Below the pieces are notes generated by a model, which saw nothing but the letters and a program-made list of their open reading frames with translations, was not told the origin of the DNA and did no database searches. From assembly GCF_004000745.1 (NCBI RefSeq), contig NZ_BILV01000006.1:1-64000 (forward strand): a DNA stretch of 64,000 nt, read 5' to 3'. The stretch is from Paenibacillus barengoltzii NBRC 101215. Lineage in GTDB: Bacteria; Bacillota; Bacilli; Paenibacillales; Paenibacillaceae. Positions within the stretch are counted from its first letter, which is position 1; each line of letters opens with the position of its first letter. Of the stretch, positions 25,464-31,927 are shown one piece after another. Position numbers and translations under genes: made by a program.

Positions 25464-26429
25464 ATGGATGAGACCTTAATGGACAAACACGCCGTCCCGA
25501 AAGCGAAAAGACGAAAACAACAGCAAATAACCTGGTCCCTGATCAAGAGTCAACGGCAGTTGATCTTCATGTCGGTTCCGTTATTGGCTTATATTATATT
25601 GTTTGCTTATGTCCCGGTGTGGGGCTGGACGATGGCGTTTCAAAATTACAAGCCGGCAAGAAGCTTTGGTCAGCAGGAATGGGTCGGGTTCAAGCAGTTC
25701 AAGTTCCTGTTTACGGACGACAGCTTCCTTCGGGTGCTGCGCAATACGTTGGGGATGAGTATCATCAACCTGGTGCTGGGCTTTGTCACCGCAATCGCTC
25801 TGGCCTTGCTGCTGAATGAAATCAAGAACATTTTCTGGAAAAGAACGGTTCAAACGATCTCGTATCTTCCGCACTTTCTATCCTGGATCATCGTCACAGG
25901 GATTGTTGCGACTTCCCTTGCTTCCGATGGCATTATCAACGATGTTCTGATGCGGCTGCATCTGATCAAGGAGCCGATTCTATGGCTTAGTGAAGGCAAG
26001 TATTTCTGGGGCGTCGTTGGTGCCTCTCATGTCTGGAAAGAGGTTGGCTGGAACACGATCATTTATTTGGCGGCGATGGCGGCGATTGACCCGTCATTAT
26101 ACGAAGCTGCGGATATCGACGGAGCCAGCCGATACCGGAAGATGTTGCATGTCACGCTTCCCGGCATTAAGCCAACGATTGTCATTCTGCTGATTATGTC
26201 CATCGGACATATCCTGGAAGCCGGCTTCGAGGTGCAATACCTGCTCGGGAACGGTCTGGTGGTGGACTGGGCAGAGACGATTGATATCTTCGTGCTGAAA
26301 TACGGGATTGCCCAAGGCAACTACTCCCTGGCAACCGCCGGCGGGATCTTCAAAACGGTCGTTAGCGTAACCATGCTGCTCCTTGCAAACTGGACCGCCA
26401 AACGACTAGGGGAAGAGAGGCTGTTATAG
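25464..26429 (+). CDS. ABC sugar permease, LplB/YteP type
   Basis: A 321-residue inner-membrane subunit with six predicted segments. The binding-protein-dependent transport signature is EAADIDGASRYRKMLHVTLP (EAA loop, contacts the ATPase). The basic N-terminus (KAKRRKQQQ) is cytoplasmic, and GWTMAFQNYKPARSF follows the first segment, typical of LplB-like aldouronate permeases. GGGGAGAA lies about 8 bases before the ATG at 25464. It is separated from the binding-protein gene by the stem-loop and from the next permease by 2 bases. With that permease it forms the membrane channel for oligosaccharide import. Confidence 0.85.
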   Translation: MDETLMDKHAVPKAKRRKQQQITWSLIKSQRQLIFMSVPLLAYIILFAYVPVWGWTMAFQNYKPARSFGQQEWVGFKQFKFLFTDDSFLRVLRNTLGMSIINLVLGFVTAIALALLLNEIKNIFWKRTVQTISYLPHFLSWIIVTGIVATSLASDGIINDVLMRLHLIKEPILWLSEGKYFWGVVGASHVWKEVGWNTIIYLAAMAAIDPSLYEAADIDGASRYRKMLHVTLPGIKPTIVILLIMSIGHILEAGFEVQYLLGNGLVVDWAETIDIFVLKYGIAQGNYSLATAGGIFKTVVSVTMLLLANWTAKRLGEERLL

Positions 26430-26431
26430 AG

Positions 26432-27391
26432 ATGGCAAACCAATCCATTACCCCAGAGCGAGTATCTGCAGCTGCTTTGCCACGTCGGGTCGGACGCGGC
26501 AAGGTGGAGCCGGTGATTTTCCATACGCTGAATACGATCTTCATGATCTTTCTCGTCGTCGTGACGCTGTATCCGTTTCTGAACACGATTGTGGTATCGC
26601 TTAACGCGGGGAATGATACGATTCGCGGAGGACTCTACCTATGGCCGAGACAATTTACGCTGCAGAACTATAAGGCGATTTTTGTTTCCGGCACGATTTA
26701 CGATGCTTTCCTGATCTCGGTGGCGAGAACGGTGTTATCTACGATTCTGAACATCTTCCTGACAACGATGCTCGCCTATACATTGAGCCGAAGGGAATAC
26801 GTGTTCCGCAAGCCAATTACGTTGATTTTCGTGCTTACGATGTATTTTAATGCGGGGTTGATTCCCGGGTACTTCCTGATGAAGGATTTACATCTGATCA
26901 ACACGTTTTGGGTTTATGTCGTTCCTACGATGATCAGCGCATTTAACCTGATTGTCATCCGGACGTATATCGGCACCATTCCCGAAAGCTTGGTGGAGTC
27001 GGCGAGAATTGACGGGGCAGGAGACTTCAAAATCTTCTGGACCATCATCTTCCCGCTGTGCAAACCGGTATTAGCGACGATTGCGTTGTTTGTGGCTGTC
27101 GGCGCGTGGAACTCCTGGTTTGATGCGTTCCTGTACACGTCTTCGAGACAAGAGCTCAGCACAATGCAATATGAGTTGATGAAATTGCTCTCTTCCAGCA
27201 TGAATGCCAACAGCAATCCGGCGGTGGCTAACGGGGCGGGCATGACCCAGGATACGGCGGCTTCCATGGTTACACCGTTATCGATTCGGGCTGCGGTTAC
27301 CGTGGTGGCATCCGTTCCAATTCTGCTCGTATATCCTTTCATGCAGAAATATTTCGTGGTTGGCCTGAATGTTGGGAGCGTTAAAGAATAG
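26432..27391 (+). CDS. ABC sugar permease, LplC/YtcP type
   Basis: A 319-residue inner-membrane subunit with six segments; the EAA loop reads ESARIDGAGDFKIFWTIIFP. The C-terminal PFMQKYFVVGLNVGSVKE is the usual end of this permease class (YtcP). It has a longer loop between the last segments (STMQYELMKLLSSSMNANS) as in aldouronate/rhamnogalacturonan permeases. It starts 2 bases after the stop of the partner permease and ends 63 bases before the xylanase start, so it is clearly in the same operon. Partner of the lipoprotein at 23683. Confidence 0.85.
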   Translation: MANQSITPERVSAAALPRRVGRGKVEPVIFHTLNTIFMIFLVVVTLYPFLNTIVVSLNAGNDTIRGGLYLWPRQFTLQNYKAIFVSGTIYDAFLISVARTVLSTILNIFLTTMLAYTLSRREYVFRKPITLIFVLTMYFNAGLIPGYFLMKDLHLINTFWVYVVPTMISAFNLIVIRTYIGTIPESLVESARIDGAGDFKIFWTIIFPLCKPVLATIALFVAVGAWNSWFDAFLYTSSRQELSTMQYELMKLLSSSMNANSNPAVANGAGMTQDTAASMVTPLSIRAAVTVVASVPILLVYPFMQKYFVVGLNVGSVKE

Positions 27392-27454
27392 TTGTTTTAT
27401 TTCGTGAACCGTTCGTACGAGTATTTTCCCAAGCGTGGCAGAGGAGGAATCTTC

Positions 27455-28477
27455 ATGAATCCAACGTTCCATTCCGTACCGGCATTAAAGGAACTGTTTG
27501 CGGCGGACTTCAAAATTGGAGCGGCGGTCAATCCGACGACGATCCGGACGCAGAAGGCATTGCTGGCGTATCACTTCAACAGCCTGACTGCGGAGAACGA
27601 GATGAAGTTCGTCAGCGTGCATCCTAAGGAACAGACCTATACCTTCGAGGACGCGGATCGGCTGGTTAATTTCGCCCGAGAGCACGGCATGGCCATGCGG
27701 GGGCATACACTGGTGTGGCATAATCAGACGTCTGACTGGTTGTTCCAGGATCGCCAAGGCGCGGCGGTTAGCAAGGAAGTGCTGCTCGGCAGGCTTCGGG
27801 AGCATATTCATACCATAGTAGGCCGGTACAAGAACGAGATCTACGCCTGGGACGTCGTCAACGAGGTCATCGCGGACGAAGGGGAGGCGCTGCTGCGCAC
27901 TTCCAAATGGACGGAAATCGCGGGACCTGAATTTATCGCTAAAGCGTTCGAGTATGCACATGAGGCGGATCCACAGGCGCTGTTGTTTTATAACGACTAC
28001 AACGAATCGAATCCTCTGAAACGCGATAAAATTTACACACTCGTTCATTCGCTGCTGGAGCAAGGGGTGCCGATCCATGGCATCGGATTACAAGCGCACT
28101 GGAACCTGTACGATCCATCGTTGGATGAGATTAAGGCAGCGATTGAGAAGTATGCTTCGCTGGGTTTGCAGCTGCAGCTGACGGAGCTGGATATCTCGAT
28201 GTTCCGCTTCGATGACCGGCGAACCGATTTGACCGCGCCAGAGCCGGGGATGCTGGAGCAACAGGCCGAGCGTTATGAAGCCGTGTTCCGGCTGTTGCTG
28301 GAGTATCGTGACGTCATTAGCGGCGTTACCTTCTGGGGAGCAGCGGATGATTATACCTGGCTGGACAATTTTCCGGTGCGCGGCCGGAAGAACTGGCCGT
28401 TTCTGTTCGACGCCCAGCACCAGCCGAAGGCAGCTTATCACCGTGTGGCGGCATTGGCTGCGGAGCAACGAGCATAA
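27455..28477 (+). CDS. GH10 endo-xylanase, cytoplasmic
   Basis: A 340-residue GH10 TIM barrel without signal peptide or carbohydrate-binding module. Conserved blocks are FNSLTAENEMKF, RGHTLVWHNQTSDW, WDVVNEV with acid/base E137, FYNDYN, GIGLQAHW and LTELDIS with nucleophile E244. Absence of a secretion signal and the adjacent importer indicate that it cleaves imported (methylglucurono)xylo-oligosaccharides in the cytoplasm, as XynA2 does in Paenibacillus sp. JDR-2 and related enzymes in Geobacillus. GAGGAGG precedes the ATG at 27455; the TTG at 27392 begins directly after the permease stop and has no site. The alpha-glucuronidase (AguA, GH67) that usually accompanies it is absent from this window. 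Confidence 0.92.
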   Translation: MNPTFHSVPALKELFAADFKIGAAVNPTTIRTQKALLAYHFNSLTAENEMKFVSVHPKEQTYTFEDADRLVNFAREHGMAMRGHTLVWHNQTSDWLFQDRQGAAVSKEVLLGRLREHIHTIVGRYKNEIYAWDVVNEVIADEGEALLRTSKWTEIAGPEFIAKAFEYAHEADPQALLFYNDYNESNPLKRDKIYTLVHSLLEQGVPIHGIGLQAHWNLYDPSLDEIKAAIEKYASLGLQLQLTELDISMFRFDDRRTDLTAPEPGMLEQQAERYEAVFRLLLEYRDVISGVTFWGAADDYTWLDNFPVRGRKNWPFLFDAQHQPKAAYHRVAALAAEQRA

Positions 28478-28508
28478 CGGTACGCATACAGGGAAAGCAA
28501 CGATATAA

Positions 28509-28537
28509 GGAAAACGCTTTATTCTGCTAGCGTTTTC
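28509..28537. repeat. Inverted repeat after the xylanase gene
   Basis: GGAAAACGC and GCGTTTTC form 8-bp inverted arms around a 12-base loop. There is no T-run. The left half, GAAAACGCTTT, resembles half of a cre site. Function uncertain: weak hairpin or operator for the next gene. Confidence 0.35.
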
Positions 28538-28550
28538 GGTGTAAAATGAG

Positions 28551-28581
28551 AGAGGCCCTTCTGGTTGGAAGGGCCTCTTTT
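28551..28581 (+). terminator. Terminator of the xylan-fragment operon
   Basis: AGAGGCCCTTC pairs with GAAGGGCCTCT over a 6-base loop, followed by TTT. Confidence 0.8.
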
Positions 28582-28638
28582 GAAGTATACAGAACCTGTT
28601 CAGAATCTGGACCTATCGAACCTTAGGAGGGAAATTCG

Positions 28639-29622
28639 ATGAAATATCGGGAGCTTGGAAACACGGGTCTTCAAGTCAGCGAAGTGAGCTTCGGCACTTG
28701 GGCCATCGGCGGAAGCTGGGGCAACACGAATGATGATGAAGCCCTAAAGGGATTGGATAAAGCGATTGGAGAAGGCGTTAACTTCTTTGATACGGCGGAT
28801 GTCTATGGTGACGGACATGCGGAACAATTGCTCGCCAAAGCGACCAAGGGGAAGGAAGACGAAATCTATATCGCGACCAAATTTTGCCGGGCCGGCGATA
28901 TTCATGACCTGGAGACGTATTCCGAAGCGCGGGTACGGGCTTATTGCGAAGCCAGCCTCAAACGGTTAGAGCGCGAGCGTATCGACCTGTATCAGATCCA
29001 CTGCCCGCCGTTGGCTGTGTTGAAGGACGGCCGGGTCTTTGAGGTGTTGGACAAGCTGCAACAAGAGGGGAAAATCCGCCACTACGGCGTAAGCGTAGAG
29101 ACGGTGGAGGAAGGGCTGTTCTGCCTAGGAGTGCCGGGAGTTAAGGCGCTGCAGGTCATCCTGAACCTGTTCCGTCAGAAGCCGCTCGCAGAGCTGCTGC
29201 CGAAGGCACACGAAGCCGGTGTAGGCATCCTTGTGCGGCTTCCGTTGGCCAGCGGCCTGTTGACCGGTAAATTCACGCCGGACACGACATTTGCGGCCGA
29301 CGATCACCGCAACTTTAACGCGAACGGCGAGCAGTTCAACGTCGGTGAGACGTTTGCTGGCTTGCCGTTCGTTAAAGGTGTTGAGCTGGCGGCCCAGCTC
29401 CGCTGGATCGCCGAAGGACGCGGGGACATGGCCCGCGCGGCGATGCGCTGGATTCTAGACCAGCCGGAAGTTTCCTGCGTGATCCCGGGCTTCCGCAACG
29501 TGCGTCAGGTCGAGGACAACCTCGGCGCGATCGACGTGCCTTCCTTCAGCAAGGAAGAGTTAGAGCGGCTGGCCAACTTCTACCAAAACGAAGTTGCGCA
29601 GCATATCCGCGGGGCGTATTAA
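28639..29622 (+). CDS. Aldo/keto reductase
   Basis: A 327-residue NADPH-dependent reductase barrel. The pattern is complete: FGTWAIGG, FFDTADVYGDGHAEQLLA (catalytic Asp and Tyr), the lysine in YIATKFC, IDLYQIHCP (His), then ILVRLPLASGLLTGK and the cofactor-binding MRWILDQPEVSCVIPGFRNVRQVEDN. It resembles the YdbC/YccK-type group acting on aldehydes. AGGAGGG precedes the ATG at 28639. It is monocistronic, with a bidirectional terminator shared with the converging TrpD2-like gene. Physiological substrate unknown; possibly sugar-aldehyde detoxification. Confidence 0.88.
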   Translation: MKYRELGNTGLQVSEVSFGTWAIGGSWGNTNDDEALKGLDKAIGEGVNFFDTADVYGDGHAEQLLAKATKGKEDEIYIATKFCRAGDIHDLETYSEARVRAYCEASLKRLERERIDLYQIHCPPLAVLKDGRVFEVLDKLQQEGKIRHYGVSVETVEEGLFCLGVPGVKALQVILNLFRQKPLAELLPKAHEAGVGILVRLPLASGLLTGKFTPDTTFAADDHRNFNANGEQFNVGETFAGLPFVKGVELAAQLRWIAEGRGDMARAAMRWILDQPEVSCVIPGFRNVRQVEDNLGAIDVPSFSKEELERLANFYQNEVAQHIRGAY

Positions 29623-29696
29623 AGCGAAATCCCCTTATTCACCGAGCGTGGCCATCAAATTGGCGTGATTCCCGGGAATAAGGTGAATGATTCGAG

Positions 29697-29743
29697 AAAG
29701 CCTCCCATCATTCGCCTTGAAATCAGGCTTGATGGGGGGCTTT
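29697..29743. terminator. Bidirectional terminator between aldo/keto reductase and TrpD2-like gene
   Basis: AAAGCCTCCCATCA pairs with TGATGGGGGGCTTT (one G-T pair) over a 19-base loop, followed by T residues on the plus strand and preceded by A residues for the minus strand. Its right arm lies inside the last codons of the TrpD2-like gene (stop at 29723). Confidence 0.75.
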
Positions 29744-30802
29744 TGCGCGTTCTGCGGCGGCCGATTGCTCCAAGCGCAGCGTGTCGCGCCAACTGCAGTA
29801 AGTCGCCCATGGACTGCCGTCGTCCAGAAGGGCCTTGCAGGTGTAAATGCCCTCTTCGATCGAATCGACGCGCCCGGCGAGCTCCAGGCGAACCGCTCCG
29901 TTCAGCAGCACCTGGTTTACGTAAGCCGGGTGCGCTTGCCCTTGCAGCACCTGTTCGGTAACGTGCAGCTGTTTGGCTGCGTTCCAGGCGGTATCGTCTT
30001 CTTCGGGCAGCGGGGTGTCCAGCCCGTACGTTTCCGGATCGATAATGTTCAGCTTCGCTTCACCGTTGCCCACCACATAGGTGCGGGTCGGCCGATCGAT
30101 AAACAGGTCCTCTGAGCCTTGTGCCCCTTGGACGATCAACGCTTTCCGGTAATCCAGCTGCTCGATGAGCTGGGCCATCCGGTCGAACACAGTATTATGG
30201 TATACACCATACACCAAATAAGGCGAATCGCTGAAGTCCAGCAGCTTCTCGATCGTATTCAAGATCGTCCGCAGACCCAGCTCTTCGCGGATCGGACGAA
30301 GCTTCTCCAGCGGCGGGCACCAGACCTCAGACGGCACGAACCGGACGCCGGAGAAGTCTGCCGGGCGGGCTGCCGGCGCCCACTCCATCAAGCGGCTGTC
30401 CACGCCCAACTCGTCAAGCAGATCGGTCAGGGTCACGCCCCACTTGGGCGGGAGCGACGGGGTGCCGTGCAGCGTGACGGGTAAACCTCCTGAAGCCAGC
30501 AGAAAGGAGGTGGCAAACGTCGCCATAAAGGAGGTGGTGCGGCCGTCATAAGGTCCGGCACAGTCGAGTCCCTGAGGAATCGGCGAGCGACGGGCATGTT
30601 TGCGAAAGACGGTCACAAATGCTTTCAGTTCCGCCACGCTCTCCAGCTTGATCCGCTGTGCCATAAAGAAGGCGCCAATCTGCGCCGGAGTCGCTTGGCC
30701 GCTGATCATCAATTCGGCGGCTTCGGTTGCTTCCTCATAGGTCAAGTCACGGGCGCCTCTTTTGCCTCGTCCTACTTCCTTCAGGATTTCTGTCATCGTC
30801 AT
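29723..30802 (-). CDS. TrpD2/YbiB-like protein (anthranilate phosphoribosyltransferase homologue)
   Basis: A 359-residue protein with the fold of anthranilate phosphoribosyltransferase: an N-terminal helical domain (LTYEEATEAAELMISGQATPAQIGAFFMAQR) and an alpha/beta domain. The PRPP-binding GTGGD motif of true TrpD is replaced by GPYDGRTTSF, and the following helix reads ATSFLLASGGLPVTLHG, as in the TrpD2 (YbiB) group. E. coli YbiB binds nucleic acids rather than making tryptophan. No trp genes are near. It lies 30 bases downstream of the ANTAR regulator gene and is probably cotranscribed, divergent from the nitrite reductase genes. AAAGGGGGG precedes the ATG. Direct enzymatic use in tryptophan synthesis is unlikely. 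Confidence 0.7.
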   Translation of the reverse strand: MTMTEILKEVGRGKRGARDLTYEEATEAAELMISGQATPAQIGAFFMAQRIKLESVAELKAFVTVFRKHARRSPIPQGLDCAGPYDGRTTSFMATFATSFLLASGGLPVTLHGTPSLPPKWGVTLTDLLDELGVDSRLMEWAPAARPADFSGVRFVPSEVWCPPLEKLRPIREELGLRTILNTIEKLLDFSDSPYLVYGVYHNTVFDRMAQLIEQLDYRKALIVQGAQGSEDLFIDRPTRTYVVGNGEAKLNIIDPETYGLDTPLPEEDDTAWNAAKQLHVTEQVLQGQAHPAYVNQVLLNGAVRLELAGRVDSIEEGIYTCKALLDDGSPWATYCSWRDTLRLEQSAAAERAKAPHQA

Positions 30803-30832
30803 CGGGAGCCCCCCTTTGTTTGTAAGATCGGT

Positions 30833-31438
30833 TCAAAATTTTAATTGCTGATGGGCTTTGACGACCGAAGTCGCCACATCCACCATCCGTTTCCGTTCAT
30901 TCATCGCCCGCTTGCGCAGCATGTCGTAAGCCTCGGCTTCGGACACTTTGTTCACGTCGCACAAGATACTCTTGGCCATGTCGATCCACTTCCGTTCCTC
31001 CAGCCGGGAGACCAATTGCGCCCGTTCATTCTGCCAGGTTTGCCTCTCAAAAAAATGCCTAGCGCTGAAATGCAGCGCCCAATGCAGCTCCGATGCCGTC
31101 ATGGACGGGGAGAGCAGGCCGTCAACGGGGACCTCTGTCTCACATGCCTCCAATGAGGAGCTTGCCGTCTCGGGGCTACACCACCAGAGGAGCGGGAGTG
31201 GCTTCCACTTGAGCAGCGTGTTGCCCCAGCGCTGCATCCCCTCAAGCGGCATATCCAGCACCGCAGCGTCAACCTCCTTGATCCGCTTGCGAATTTGCGG
31301 CTCCTGACAGGAGGCGAAGACTTGATACCCGCTCGTTTTGAGGAAGGTTTCGGGATCAGCCAAGGGCAAAGACTTCAGGGGATCTGTCGAGGCAGTCCCG
31401 GGTAAACCGGCTTCGCGAATGACCAATAAGAAGCGCAT
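30833..31438 (-). CDS. ANTAR-domain antitermination regulator of the nitrite operon
   Basis: A 201-residue protein. Residues about 1-125 resemble a degenerate receiver (AAVLDMPLEG in the position of the phospho-site strand). The C-terminal 60 residues are a clear ANTAR RNA-binding domain: LEERKWIDMAKSILCD, then VSEAEAYDMLRKRAMNERKRMVDVA. ANTAR proteins such as NasR and EutV bind paired hairpins with A1/G4 hexaloops in mRNA leaders and prevent a terminator from forming. Such a pair lies in the nirB leader at 31785-31831. The start ATG at 31438 is preceded by GGAGGG inside a perfect palindrome GAGGGATCCCTC, which may limit translation. The N-terminal domain lacks the NIT domain of NasR, so the nitrate/nitrite signal must come another way. 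Confidence 0.85.
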   Translation of the reverse strand: MRFLLVIREAGLPGTASTDPLKSLPLADPETFLKTSGYQVFASCQEPQIRKRIKEVDAAVLDMPLEGMQRWGNTLLKWKPLPLLWWCSPETASSSLEACETEVPVDGLLSPSMTASELHWALHFSARHFFERQTWQNERAQLVSRLEERKWIDMAKSILCDVNKVSEAEAYDMLRKRAMNERKRMVDVATSVVKAHQQLKF

Positions 31439-31642
31439 CGAGAGGGATCCCTCCTATCCATAACGATCTGTTTCATAATCCAAGCGGTGTTTAGCTTTAA
31501 AGTCATAAAGGATCGAGATACACGAATAACTTCAACAACTGCAACTGCGAAATTGCAGCGAGGAAAGAAAACCTTACATCACATTTCAAATTTTAAAGGA
31601 TAAATGTATTTTCTCGCCTTTTTTCTGAAAAATCAATACAAA

Positions 31643-31659
31643 TGTAATGAAAACTAACA
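31643..31659. promoter_or_regulatory. GlnR/TnrA-type box 1
   Basis: TGTAATGAAAACTAACA is an exact TGTNA-N7-TNACA match. It is centred about 80 bases before the expected nirB transcription start, exactly 42 bases (four helical turns) upstream of box 2. Confidence 0.7.
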
Positions 31660-31684
31660 TAAAAATTTTAATCACACAATTTTA

Positions 31685-31701
31685 TGTAATGTATATTGAC
31701 A
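31685..31701. promoter_or_regulatory. GlnR/TnrA-type box 2
   Basis: TGTAATGTATATTGACA is a second exact TGTNA-N7-TNACA match and includes the whole -35 hexamer. A factor bound here would touch RNA polymerase directly or block it. Confidence 0.7.
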
Positions 31702-31724
31702 TAACCTCCAACCTCCTTTATAGT
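31696..31724 (+). promoter_or_regulatory. Promoter of the nirB operon
   Basis: TTGACA at 31696-31701, a 17-base spacer, and TATAGT at 31719-31724. An inverted pair TTGACAT/ATGTCAA (31696 and 31727) brackets the promoter. Transcription from about 31731 would give a roughly 195-base leader containing the antitermination structures. Confidence 0.75.
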
Positions 31725-31784
31725 TAATGTCAACTCAACACTTGATTCAAATTTGTTTATTCAAAAATTCGATCGTAATCATGC

Positions 31785-31890
31785 CGGGTACAATGGGGTG
31801 CCCGCTAGAAGCGGCAATGGAGCCTGTCTTCGCAATCCGTAGAAATCACGTGGTGTAGCTGCGTGTCTCTAGGGGCGAAGCAGGCTTTTT
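31785..31890 (+). promoter_or_regulatory. ANTAR-type antitermination leader of nirB (two hexaloop hairpins plus competing terminator)
   Basis: Hairpin P1: CGGGTAC at 31785-31791, loop AATGGG, GTGCCCG to 31804 (7 bp, one T-G pair). Hairpin P2: GAAGCGGC at 31808-31815, loop AATGGA, GCCTGTCTTC to 31831 (8 bp with two bulged T). Both loops are six bases with A at position 1 and G at position 4, the ANTAR target rule. Terminator: GCCTGTCTTCG at 31822-31832 pairs with CGAAGCAGGC at 31876-31885, followed by TTTTT. The 3' arm of P2 is the 5' arm of the terminator, so the two folds exclude each other. The regulator is encoded next door at 30833-31438. Confidence 0.85.
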
Positions 31891-31927
31891 GTGTTTTCGT
31901 GGTAATTTGGGAAAAGGGGAGATGGAG

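Noticed and set aside
29723-30802. Tryptophan biosynthesis gene trpD
   Set aside because: The PRPP-binding GTGGD motif is replaced and no trp genes are nearby.
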